From the NCBI RefSeq assembly GCF_003351045.1, contig NZ_QQZY01000004.1, positions 62,001-126,000 of the forward strand: a stretch of 64,000 nt of DNA, in the 5' to 3' direction. The notes beneath the pieces were generated by a model. That model worked only from the letters and a program-made list of their open reading frames with translations. It made no database searches and had not been told where the DNA came from. Shown in pieces: positions 44,010 to 52,032 of this stretch. The DNA comes from Gaiella occulta. Lineage in GTDB: Bacteria; Actinomycetota; Thermoleophilia; Gaiellales; Gaiellaceae. Positions within the stretch are counted from its first letter, which is position 1. Every line of letters begins with the position of its first letter. A program made the translations under genes and the position numbers.

Positions 44010-45028
44010 GCGTCCCGCTCGTCGTCATCGACGCCGACGTGCTCGGCCGCCGCCGCACCGGCGACGAGACGTACGTGCTCAACGTGTTGCGGGAGCTGCC
44101 GGCGCTCGCCGGCGCGGCCGGGCTGCGGCTCGCGGCCGTGACCCGCGCGCCCGAGCTCGTCCCTCCCGGCATCGAGGCGATCCGCCTCGACGTGCCCAGC
44201 CAGGAGCTGCGGATGGCATGGGCGCTGCCGCGCCTGCTCAGGCGCTCCGGTGCGTCGCTCGTGCACACCCAGTACGCGCTGCCGCTGCGCAGCCCGTGCC
44301 CGGCTGTCGTCACGATCCACGATCTCTCGTTCGAGCGCCGTCCCGAGTTGATGCGTCGCCGCGACCGCCTCGTCTTCCCGCGCATCGTGCCGCGATCCGC
44401 CCGGCGCGCCGCGCGGGTGCTCACCGTGTCGGAGCGCTCGAAGCGCGACCTCGTCGAGCTGTACGGCCTCGCGCCCGCCGCGATCGTGGTGACGCCCAAC
44501 GGCGTCGATCCCGCGTTTCGCCCCGGCAGCGGGGGAACGCGGGACTACGTGCTGTCGGTGGGGGCGATCCAGGCGCGCAAGAACCAGCTCGCCGCTCTCG
44601 AGGCGGCGCAGGAGGTCGGACTGCCCTTCGTCGTCGTCGGGCCCGAGAAGGATGCCGCGCTCGCCCGGGAGCTGCGCGAGCGAGGCGCGACGCTGCGCGG
44701 CTACGTGACCGTCGAGGAGCTTGCGGCGCTCTACCGCGGCGCCGCGTGTCTCGTGCAGGCATCGAGCTACGAGGGCTTCGGACTGCCCGTGCTGGAGGCG
44801 ATGGCGAGCGGGACGCCGGTCGTCACCGTGCCCGACCCGGCCTTGCTCGAGGTCGCCGGCGGCGCGGCGGTCGTCGTCGAGGGCGGCGCTCTCGCCGGCG
44901 GTATCCGGCAGGCGCTCGCCGACCATGATCGCCTCGTCGCCGCGGGGCTCGAGCGCGCACGCGCCTACTCGTGGACGGCTACCGCGGAGAGGACGCTGGC
45001 CGTGTACCGCGAGGTGATCGGGCGGTGA
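44006..45028 (+). CDS. Glycosyltransferase family 4 (tandem paralog 3)
   Basis: A 340-residue GT-B enzyme. IDADVLGRRRTGDETYVLNVL is the N-terminal motif, VTIHDLSFERRPELMRRRDR the HD loop, LSVGAIQARKNQLAALEAA opens the donor domain and YEGFGLPVLEAMASG is E-x7-E. The donor-site opening differs from the two paralogs upstream (GAIQARKNQ against GTLEPRKNL), which hints at a different donor sugar. GTGA overlap on both sides. Confidence 0.89.
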   Translation: MSVPLVVIDADVLGRRRTGDETYVLNVLRELPALAGAAGLRLAAVTRAPELVPPGIEAIRLDVPSQELRMAWALPRLLRRSGASLVHTQYALPLRSPCPAVVTIHDLSFERRPELMRRRDRLVFPRIVPRSARRAARVLTVSERSKRDLVELYGLAPAAIVVTPNGVDPAFRPGSGGTRDYVLSVGAIQARKNQLAALEAAQEVGLPFVVVGPEKDAALARELRERGATLRGYVTVEELAALYRGAACLVQASSYEGFGLPVLEAMASGTPVVTVPDPALLEVAGGAAVVVEGGALAGGIRQALADHDRLVAAGLERARAYSWTATAERTLAVYREVIGR

Positions 45029-45780
45029 GCGTCTCCGCCGTCGTCGTCTCGCACGGCCACGCGCGCGAGCTCGAGCGGTCGCTGCCGGCGCTGCTGCCGC
45101 AGGTGGACGAGCTCGTGCTCGTGGCGAACGTGCCCGGGTCGGCCGGCGACGTCCCGGCCGGCGTCAGGGTGATCGAGAACCGCCGTCCGCTGTCGCTCTC
45201 GGCCAACGTGAACCTCGGGGTCGCGTCCACCTCGGGCGAGCTCGTGCTGTTCTCGAACCCGGATGCGCTGGCGGCGCCCGACGCGGTCGCGATCCTGGCG
45301 TCGTTCATGGCCGAGCATCCGCGCTGCGGCGTCGCCGGCCCGCAGCTGCTGTGGCCCGACGGCAGCCGGCAGCCCTCCCGCCGCCGCTTCCCGACGGTCG
45401 GGGGCACGATCGTGCGCCGCACGCCCCTGCGGCGCCTGCGCGGACCTTTCGCGCAGCGCGACCACTACCTGCTCGACGAGCGGCCGGCCGCGCCCGTCCC
45501 CGCCGACTGGATGCTCGGCGCCTTCCTCCTGCAGCGACGCGCGATGCTCGACGAGATCGGCGGCTGGGATCCGGGCTTCCGCCACTACGTCGAGGACATC
45601 GACCTCCAGTACCGCGCCGCGCGGGCCGGCTGGGAGCGCTGGTACGTGCCCGCTGCCGTCGTCACCCACGATTACGCGGCGGTGATCGACCGCACCTTCT
45701 TCTCGCGGCACACGTGGTGGCATCTACGCGGGATGGCGCGATTCGTGCGCAAGCATCCCGAGCGGCTCACGGCGCTGTGA
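45025..45780 (+). CDS. Glycosyltransferase family 2, rhamnosyltransferase-like
   Basis: A 251-residue GT-A enzyme. SAVVVSHGHARELERSLPALL opens the fold; LVLFSNPDALAAPDAV holds the metal site as NPDA, and HYVEDIDLQYRAARAGW the catalytic acid of WbbL-type enzymes. It is short because the GT2 core is followed only by a brief tail. GTG 45025 is in the 4-base overlap with paralog 3. It acts in the same operon as three GT4 genes and a methyltransferase. Confidence 0.87.
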   Translation: MSVSAVVVSHGHARELERSLPALLPQVDELVLVANVPGSAGDVPAGVRVIENRRPLSLSANVNLGVASTSGELVLFSNPDALAAPDAVAILASFMAEHPRCGVAGPQLLWPDGSRQPSRRRFPTVGGTIVRRTPLRRLRGPFAQRDHYLLDERPAAPVPADWMLGAFLLQRRAMLDEIGGWDPGFRHYVEDIDLQYRAARAGWERWYVPAAVVTHDYAAVIDRTFFSRHTWWHLRGMARFVRKHPERLTAL

Positions 45781-46406
45781 GCAAGGCGGACCAGTACGCC
45801 CGCAGCGCCGCCGGCTGGAGCGACGCGCAGTACGCCGACGCGCGCGCCTACCTCGCGCAGCGGGCACGGCTGGTGGTCGGCCTCGGCCCCCGTCTCGTTC
45901 CCGGAGAGACCGTGCTCGACCTTGCCTGCGGCGACGGAGGGCTCGGCTCGCACCTGCGTCGGGCGGGCCTGCTCTACCGCGGCGTCGATGCCACGCCGGA
46001 GATGGCGGCCGAGGCCGAGCGGCGGCTCGGCGCCGGCGTTGCCGTCGGAGACCTGAACGAGTTCGTCCCGGCGGAGCCCGTGGCGGCGACGACGCTCTTC
46101 CGGGCGCTCTACTACGTCGTCGACCGGCCTGCGTTCTTTCGCCGTGTCGCGGGCTTCACGAGCCGCAAGCTCGTGTTCGACCTCGATCCCCGCCGCTACG
46201 AGCCCGCCACGGTGCTCGCCGAGCTACGGGCGGCAGGCTTCGACCGGTTCGCGCTGCGCCCGTTCTTCGTCCCGCAGACGCGTGCTCTGCCGCGGCCGCT
46301 CGGCGCGGCTCTGCGCGGCGTGGGGAGGGTCGGCCCGATCGCCCGCCTCGTGCTGCGCCGCCGCTTCACGTACGTCGTCGCCGCCTGGCGGGATGACGAC
46401 CGCTAG
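45777..46406 (+). CDS. Class I SAM-dependent methyltransferase
   Basis: A 209-residue methyltransferase and the last gene of the operon from 38629. TVLDLACGDGGLGSHLRRAG is motif I, YRGVDATPEMAAEAERRLG motif II, and LFRALYYVVDRPAFFRRVAGF the post-II region. The C-terminal half turns basic (LRRRFTYVVAAWRDDDR). It may cap or decorate the chain. Its TAG stop is the plus-strand half of a CTAG palindrome whose minus-strand half is the stop of the gene at 46403. Confidence 0.84.
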   Translation: MSKADQYARSAAGWSDAQYADARAYLAQRARLVVGLGPRLVPGETVLDLACGDGGLGSHLRRAGLLYRGVDATPEMAAEAERRLGAGVAVGDLNEFVPAEPVAATTLFRALYYVVDRPAFFRRVAGFTSRKLVFDLDPRRYEPATVLAELRAAGFDRFALRPFFVPQTRALPRPLGAALRGVGRVGPIARLVLRRRFTYVVAAWRDDDR

Positions 46407-48556
46407 CGTGGCTCGAAGCCGAACGAGACCTGCACGCCCAGCTCGCGCCGGTCGCTGAGACGCGGGTCGACGTTCGCGGGGACGAACGTGTCGGCCGTCA
46501 CCTCGACGCGCCAGGGGCCGCGCGGGGCGGGCAGCAGGACGGCCTGCTCCCCGCCGGGGCAGGGCCGCACGCGCACCTGGCGCTGCGCGGTGACGGCGGC
46601 GAGACGAGGCTGTCTGTCGGCACCGATCGTGAGCGGGCCGATCTTGACGATCACCCCGCCCGGGATCGGGGCGTTCGTGCAGAAGGCGGCGCGCGAGAGC
46701 TCGACCCGGGCGCTCCCCGCACCGTCGCTGGCCGACGTGAAGCGGTTGTATGCGCTCGTTCGCCCCATCCAGCCGTCCGAGAAGACGCCGCTCTGCGAGT
46801 AGGCGAGCTTGAGCGGCGCGCCTCCGAGCCGGTACAGGATCGTCGTGCCGATCTGCTCGACCACGGGCGCCTGGAGCGTCACCCCGTTCAGGGCCAGCGC
46901 GAACTGCGTGCCGGGAGAGGGCGTCAAGGTTCCGTCGCTGCTCGACAGGTCGGGGGTCAGAGTTGGCCCCGGGCCGGGCGCGGGGGCAGTGGGGTCGACG
47001 CTCCACACCTTCTTGATCGACCGGTTCCAGAACTCCGTCAGCCAGAGCCCGGTCGGGTCGGTCACCTGCTGGCCGACGATCACGACACTGCCGTTCCCCG
47101 TGGCGCGATCGACCCAGTTGTACGGCCTGGTCAGGTTGAGGGCCATCCGCTCCGAGAACGCGCGCTCGCCCCGGGCCGCGTAGATCTCGTTCGTCAGGTT
47201 CCAGCCGAGCACGAGCGCCGCGAGCGCGACGACGCCGGCGCGCGCCCACTGCGCGTTGAAGCGAGCGAGCGGGCGCAGGCCGAGCAGGAGGAGCGTCGAG
47301 ACGGCGGCGATGAGGACGAGCGCCGTGTCGATGCGGCCGGACGTCCAGCGCAGCTCCCGGTTCGCGAGCGCGAGGATCGAGAGCCCGTGCGCCTCGTAGT
47401 AGGGGTACTGGTCGAGCTTCGTCGGTGTCGAGGAGACGAGGTAGAGCACGGCGGCGCCCGCCGGCAGCACGGCCCACCAGCGCGCGTCGCGGCGCGCGAG
47501 CAGCACGGCCGTGCCGGTGAACAGCAGCGGGCACAGGTAGATGAGGTTGCGCTCGACGACGAGGCTCGAGAAGATCGTCGACAGGTACGCGCCCTTGACG
47601 GCGGCGTACCACCAGAGCGCGACGAGGCTCGTCGCCGTGACGATGCCGAACGCACGCAGGCCGGGATCCTGCCGGTCGCGGCGGTGGCGGATGAGCACCG
47701 CGAGCGTGGCGACGAGCGGGACGACGCCGACGCCGATCGCCAGGGCCCCCATCGCCCACACCCCGTAGTCGAAGATGCGTCCCTTCCAGAAGGCCGTCGT
47801 CGTCGCCCACTCCTGCGAGCGCCAGCCCATGAACGACGAGAACGCGAACACGGCGCCGAGCGCCAGCAGCGCCGCCCCTGTCCAGTCCCAGGCGTCCCAC
47901 GTGGAGCGCCAGCGTCGCATCGCGTCGGCCTGCCATCCGAGCACGAGCAGCGAGAGCAGGAAGGCGCCGACGAGCGCCACGAGCTGGGAGCGGGTCGCGG
48001 CGGCGAGGACGCCTCCGCCGAGCGCGAGCGCAACCGTCGCCCGGGTCGGCCGGCACACGGCGCGGACGAAGAGGTACAGCGCGAGCGTCGCCGCAGGGTA
48101 GGCGAACGGCTCCTCGACGAGGATCGGCGCGTACGAGAGGGCCGGCGCCGCGATCGTCGCGACGGCGGCGAACATCGCCCACGGGCGGCTGACGGCGAAG
48201 CGTGCGATTCCGTACGCCGGGAGGATCGCGAGGGCCATCACGAGCGCCTGCACGTACTTGACCGTGTCGTAGGCGCCGGACACGGACTGGATCCGCCACG
48301 CCGGTGCGGTCAGGTAGGGAACGAGCGACATGAACCCGTACGGCTCGCCACGGCGCGCCGGGTGGCCGGTCTCCGCGATCGCGCGCGAGATCTGCGTGAA
48401 CTCGAGCTCGTCGGTGAAGATCGTCGGCGTCTCGCGTCGCCACGCCTGCCAGGCGTAGAGCAGCGAGAGAGCGAAATAGGCGGCGAGGAGGGGAACGAGG
48501 GTGTCGAGCGGCAGCCGCTCGAGCAGGCGCGAGGCGCGTCTGGCGGCGGAGGTCAC
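46403..48556 (-). CDS. GT-C-like membrane glycosyltransferase with C-terminal beta domain
   Basis: A 717-residue protein. About 12 membrane helices fill residues 20-460. The first external loop carries TIFTDELEFTQISRAIAETG with the Asp-Glu pair expected of enzymes that take sugar from polyprenyl phosphate, and EPYGFMSLVPYLTAPAWRI. Residues 480-717 form a soluble beta-rich region (YNRFTSASDGAGSARVELSRAAFC). It shares layout with the 39857 protein, which is transcribed toward it on the other strand. GTG 48556 overlaps the upstream WecA-type gene by 4 bases. Confidence 0.78.
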   Translation of the reverse strand: MTSAARRASRLLERLPLDTLVPLLAAYFALSLLYAWQAWRRETPTIFTDELEFTQISRAIAETGHPARRGEPYGFMSLVPYLTAPAWRIQSVSGAYDTVKYVQALVMALAILPAYGIARFAVSRPWAMFAAVATIAAPALSYAPILVEEPFAYPAATLALYLFVRAVCRPTRATVALALGGGVLAAATRSQLVALVGAFLLSLLVLGWQADAMRRWRSTWDAWDWTGAALLALGAVFAFSSFMGWRSQEWATTTAFWKGRIFDYGVWAMGALAIGVGVVPLVATLAVLIRHRRDRQDPGLRAFGIVTATSLVALWWYAAVKGAYLSTIFSSLVVERNLIYLCPLLFTGTAVLLARRDARWWAVLPAGAAVLYLVSSTPTKLDQYPYYEAHGLSILALANRELRWTSGRIDTALVLIAAVSTLLLLGLRPLARFNAQWARAGVVALAALVLGWNLTNEIYAARGERAFSERMALNLTRPYNWVDRATGNGSVVIVGQQVTDPTGLWLTEFWNRSIKKVWSVDPTAPAPGPGPTLTPDLSSSDGTLTPSPGTQFALALNGVTLQAPVVEQIGTTILYRLGGAPLKLAYSQSGVFSDGWMGRTSAYNRFTSASDGAGSARVELSRAAFCTNAPIPGGVIVKIGPLTIGADRQPRLAAVTAQRQVRVRPCPGGEQAVLLPAPRGPWRVEVTADTFVPANVDPRLSDRRELGVQVSFGFEPR

Positions 48557-50364
48557 TCGGCGGTTGCCTCGGCGCAGGGCGCCATCGTCTCGGTACGGCG
48601 GTGCACGAAGCGGCAGGGCACAGCCGCGTCCGCGCACGCCAGGACGATCCGCTCGAGGCGGTCGTCGGGGGCGTTCGGGATCGAGACGAGCACCTCGCGC
48701 GCCCCCGTCGTCTCGAGCGCGGACGCGATCTCGTGCGTGCCGCCGATCACCCCGACGCCCTGCACGCGACGGCCGCGGAGAGCCGGGTTGTCGTCGATGA
48801 AGGCGACGACCCGCGCAGATGTGTCCTCGCGCAGCTCGCGGACGAGGCTGCGGCCCGCTCGCCCGGCGCCGACGACGATGACCCGGCGCCGGGCGCCACG
48901 TGCGCGCAGGCCCGCGAGCTCGGGAGCGAGGCGCAGCGCGAGTCGGGAGGCGGAGACGATCGCCGCGCAGACGACCGCGTCGACGGCGAACACCCGCGCG
49001 GGGAAGTCGCCGAGCGGTCTCGTCGCGACGACCACCCCGAATGCCAGCACCTCCGAGATCGCGACGGCGGTAGCGATCGCGAGGGCGTCACGGGGCGCGG
49101 CGTAGCGCCAGACGCGCCGGTAGACGCGGAAGGCGACGAACACGACGTATCGCATGCCGAGCACGACGGGCAGCGAGCCGAGGAACACGGAGCGCTGGAG
49201 GTCGGTGCCCTCTCCGCCGACGACGACGAGGTACGAGAGGAGGAACGACGCGCAGACGGCGACGAAGTCCACGAGCACCTCGACGAGTCGACGCGGCTCG
49301 AACGTGAGCGCGCGCCGCAGCGACGTGTCGCCAACCTGGCCGCGGCGCCTGCGCTCGTCGAGGTCGCTCAGGAAGCCGCCGAACTGCACGAGCAGCACGA
49401 AGGTCAGCAGGACCCCGACGGCCGTGATGCGCGGATCGTCGAGCACGTTGTAGGCGACGCTCGTCGCCCCGAGCGCGACGGCGATGATCGCGAGGAGCCC
49501 GACCGCCTTCCGCTCCGAGAGGCCGAAGTACACGAGCCGGTGCGAGGTGTGATCCTTGCCCCCCTGCGTGACGGGACGGCGCTCGGCGATGCGCACGATC
49601 GTGACGAGCGTCGTGTCGAGGATCGGAATCGCGAGGACGAGCAGCGGCAGGAGCATCGTGGCGACCGTCGTCCCGGCGGTCGTCCAGCTCGCGGCGAGAC
49701 CGAGCGCGGCGAGCAGGAATCCGAGCACCTGGCTCCCCGAGTCGCCCATGAAGACGAGAGCGTCGCCGCCCGGACGCAGATTGAAGGGAAGGAATCCCGC
49801 GCACGCGAACCCGAGCGAGAGGGCGAGCACGAGCACGAGGCGGTTGGGGTGCACCGTGACCGCGTCGATCGCGAAGTACGCGCACGCGACGGTGGCGAGG
49901 GTCGCCGCGAGGCCGTCCATGTTGTCGAGCAGGTTGAACGCGTTCGTCATGCCGACGAGCCAGACCAGGGCCACGACCGTGGCGACGACGTCGTTCCCGA
50001 TCAGGTCGACGCGCAGCCCCGAGGAGACGGCGAGCCCCGCCGCCAGGAACTGGGCCGCGAGCTTCGCGGCGGGGCTGAGGTGGCGCATGTCGTCGATCAG
50101 GCCGGCGGCGAACAGGACGGCGCAGCCGGCGAGGACGCCGGCAAGCGTCCAGCTCGCCTCGACGGCGCCCGCCGCGACGGCGGCGCCGGCAGCGGCGGCG
50201 ATGCCGGCGAAGATGCCGGCGCCGCCGAAGGTGGGCGTGGGCCGGTCGTGCCAGCGCTCGCCCGTGGGCGCGGCGACGAGCCGTCCGCGGAACGACGAGC
50301 GGAGAAGGCCCCAGAGGACGGTGGACGCGACCGGTAGGGCGGCGATCGTGACGGCCGCTCTCAC
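48553..50364 (-). CDS. WecA/MraY-like phosphoglycosyl transferase fused to a CapD-like N-terminal region
   Basis: A 603-residue fusion. Residues 1-330 are a polyprenyl-phosphate HexNAc-1-phosphate transferase with about ten helices: FGGAGIFAG, GLIDDMRHLSPAAKL, NAFNLLDNMDGLAA, ALVFMGDSGSQVLGF and TSHRLVYFGL are the family sites. Residues 350-470 are four more helices, and 480-603 a Rossmann domain (VIVVGAGRAGRSLVREL, VAFIDDNPALRGRRVQG) as in CapD/PglF and WbaP. The SDR dehydratase or sugar-transferase part that normally follows is absent. Start GTG 50364 by a leaderless TACCCT; GTGA overlap downstream. Confidence 0.87.
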   Translation of the reverse strand: MRAAVTIAALPVASTVLWGLLRSSFRGRLVAAPTGERWHDRPTPTFGGAGIFAGIAAAAGAAVAAGAVEASWTLAGVLAGCAVLFAAGLIDDMRHLSPAAKLAAQFLAAGLAVSSGLRVDLIGNDVVATVVALVWLVGMTNAFNLLDNMDGLAATLATVACAYFAIDAVTVHPNRLVLVLALSLGFACAGFLPFNLRPGGDALVFMGDSGSQVLGFLLAALGLAASWTTAGTTVATMLLPLLVLAIPILDTTLVTIVRIAERRPVTQGGKDHTSHRLVYFGLSERKAVGLLAIIAVALGATSVAYNVLDDPRITAVGVLLTFVLLVQFGGFLSDLDERRRRGQVGDTSLRRALTFEPRRLVEVLVDFVAVCASFLLSYLVVVGGEGTDLQRSVFLGSLPVVLGMRYVVFVAFRVYRRVWRYAAPRDALAIATAVAISEVLAFGVVVATRPLGDFPARVFAVDAVVCAAIVSASRLALRLAPELAGLRARGARRRVIVVGAGRAGRSLVRELREDTSARVVAFIDDNPALRGRRVQGVGVIGGTHEIASALETTGAREVLVSIPNAPDDRLERIVLACADAAVPCRFVHRRTETMAPCAEATAE

Positions 50365-50371
50365 GCGTCGA

Positions 50372-50377
50372 AGGGTA
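50372..50377 (-). promoter_or_regulatory. TACCCT -10 hexamer, leaderless promoter
   Basis: On the minus strand TACCCT is followed by 7 bases and GTG 50364. It is divergent from the TACAAT box at 50416-50421. Confidence 0.5.
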
Positions 50378-50415
50378 GTGCCTGCTGCGGCGGGGTGCCG
50401 GGCAAACCCCGCCCC

Positions 50416-50421
50416 TACAAT
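50416..50421 (+). promoter_or_regulatory. TACAAT -10 hexamer, leaderless promoter
   Basis: TACAAT is followed by 6 bases and ATG 50428. It rules out a start at 50395, which lies upstream of the box. Confidence 0.6.
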
Positions 50422-50427
50422 CCGTCG

Positions 50428-51231
50428 ATGCGCGTCTACGCCGACCTCTACCGCTATCGCGAGCTGTTCGGAAGCCTCTTCCGGCGCGACCTGCGCGCGA
50501 AGTACAAGGGCTCGGTGCTGGGGCTCGCCTGGTCGCTCGCGCTGCCCGTGCTGCTGATGCTCGTCTACCTCGTCGTCTTCTCGGTGCTGTGGAAGGCGAC
50601 GCCGACGAAGGCCGTCGACCGCTACTGGCTGTTCCTCCTCAGCGGGCTGCCGCCGTGGGTGTTCTTCGCGACGTCGCTGCAGTCGGCGTCCCGCAGCCTG
50701 ATCGAGAACGCGAACCTGATCCGCAAGGTGCGGTTCCCGCGCCAGCTCGTGCCGCTCTCGATCGTCGCCACGCAGGTCGTCGCGTTCGCGGTCATGCTCG
50801 CCATCGTGCTCGCCCTGTGCGTCGCCGTGCTGCCGCGCGCGCGCGGCGCCGCCTGGCTCGCGCTGCCGCTCGGCGCGCTGTTCGTGCTCTTCGTCGCGGG
50901 GCTCGCGCTCGCCGTCGCCTCGGCGAACGCCGTCTTCCGCGACGTCGAGTTCGTGGTCGCCGCGGCGCTGCTGCCGCTCTTCTTCCTCACGCCGGTGCTG
51001 TACGGGCTCGAGGGGCTGCCGGTCGCCGCCACGCACCCGTGGCTGATCGACGTCATCCACTGGGCCAACCCGCTCACGCCGCCGATCCAGGCGATCCGCG
51101 CACCCCTCTTCTTCGGCGCCGCTCCCGCGGCCGGCGACGCCGTCTACTTCCTCGTCGAGACGGCGGCCGCGTTGCTCCTCGGCGCCTGGGTGTTCACGCG
51201 CGTCGACGACCGGATCGCGGCGGAAGTCTGA
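50428..51231 (+). CDS. wzm: ABC-2 type polysaccharide exporter, membrane subunit (Wzm-like)
   Basis: A 267-residue permease with six membrane helices. The amphipathic start ELFGSLFRRDLRAKYKGSVLGLAWSLALPVLLM is the hallmark of Wzm/TagG-type subunits, and LSGLPPWVFFATSLQSASRSLIENANLIRKVRFPRQ lies before helix 3. VIHWANPLTPPIQAIR closes the family pattern. It would export a lipid-linked polymer with the ATPase at 53061. Between the two lie a gene on the other strand and hemE, so the pair is split in an unusual way. Confidence 0.9.
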   Translation: MRVYADLYRYRELFGSLFRRDLRAKYKGSVLGLAWSLALPVLLMLVYLVVFSVLWKATPTKAVDRYWLFLLSGLPPWVFFATSLQSASRSLIENANLIRKVRFPRQLVPLSIVATQVVAFAVMLAIVLALCVAVLPRARGAAWLALPLGALFVLFVAGLALAVASANAVFRDVEFVVAAALLPLFFLTPVLYGLEGLPVAATHPWLIDVIHWANPLTPPIQAIRAPLFFGAAPAAGDAVYFLVETAAALLLGAWVFTRVDDRIAAEV

Positions 51232-52012
51232 CCTCGATGCGCCCGTCGAAGAGGCCGTCCTCGCCCAGGTAGGCCGGCAGGCCGAGATGCGCGCCCGGCT
51301 CGGCGCCCTCGAGCAGCGAGGGGAGCAGCAGCGGCCGGCCGAAGCGCGGGTTGCGGCCGCCTCCCGCCGCCCATGCGGCGAGCTCGCGGTCCTTCTGCGC
51401 CGGGACGACCGCTCCGCCCACGGCCGCCCAGCCCTCGGCATGCGCGTCGAGCAGGCGCCGCGACCAGTCGGGTGCCGGCAGCGCTCCCGCGACGAGATAC
51501 GCGACCGCCTCGGCGTCGCCGTCGACGACGGGCTCCTCCTGCGCGGCGAGCGCCGCGCTCGTCTGCGCATGCGCGCCGCCCGCGACCCGCACGGCGAGCG
51601 TGCGCGCCGCGATCCGCGGTGCCACCTCCACCGCGATGTCGAGCGTGGCGCAGCCGATCTCCGAGAACCAGAAGCGGTGCTCCTCGACGAGGTCGAACGA
51701 GAGCCGGTAGGGCCCCGGCGGCCGGGGCGCGCGCACGGGCACGTCGAGCTCGACCGTCTCGCCCGGGGCGACCGGACGCGGGAACGCGGTGCGCTCGCCG
51801 TCCCACACGATCGGGTTGCCGAGCGGGTCGAGCCAGTGGTAGGCGAGCTGCACGCCCGTATCGCCGTGCGAGTGCCAGGCGGCGCTGCCCGCGTTCTCGA
51901 GCGCGACGCGCGCGCGGCCGGGGGCTCCCGCCCGCGGCGGCTCGAGCGACCAGGCCCGCCAGCGGGGCGCGAGCGGCCCGGGCGGGACGGGATGCTCGCC
52001 GACGCGCTCCAC
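51194..52012 (-). CDS. Ig-like-domain protein next to the ABC exporter (unknown function)
   Basis: A 272-residue protein with no signal peptide or membrane helix. Residues 30-125 read as an immunoglobulin-like fold: ARVALENAGSAAWHSHGDTGVQLAYHWLD, ETVELDVPVRAPRPPGPYRLSFDLVEEHRFWF. That sequence is like the carbohydrate-related beta domains attached to Wzt or surface-sugar enzymes. The C-terminal half (130-272) is alanine-rich and I do not recognise it. Start GTG 52012, 9 bases after TAGAGT. It sits on the opposite strand between Wzm and hemE, and overlaps the end of wzm by 38 bases. Confidence 0.68.
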   Translation of the reverse strand: MERVGEHPVPPGPLAPRWRAWSLEPPRAGAPGRARVALENAGSAAWHSHGDTGVQLAYHWLDPLGNPIVWDGERTAFPRPVAPGETVELDVPVRAPRPPGPYRLSFDLVEEHRFWFSEIGCATLDIAVEVAPRIAARTLAVRVAGGAHAQTSAALAAQEEPVVDGDAEAVAYLVAGALPAPDWSRRLLDAHAEGWAAVGGAVVPAQKDRELAAWAAGGGRNPRFGRPLLLPSLLEGAEPGAHLGLPAYLGEDGLFDGRIEVRLPPRSGRRRA

Positions 52013-52020
52013 GGTGGGGC

Positions 52021-52027
52021 TACTCTA
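52021..52027. promoter_or_regulatory. Shared bidirectional -10 element (TACTCT / TAGAGT)
   Basis: TACTCT (52021-52026) is 6 bases before GTG 52033 of hemE on the plus strand. On the minus strand TAGAGT (52022-52027) is 9 bases before GTG 52012. Only 20 bases separate the two divergent genes, so one element must serve both. Confidence 0.55.
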
Positions 52028-52032
52028 GCCGT

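Noticed and set aside
48553-48560. Frameshift or truncation of the WecA-CapD fusion
   Set aside because: The following gene starts in a GTGA overlap with its stop and has no dehydratase or transferase sequence in any frame, so there is no lost domain to restore.
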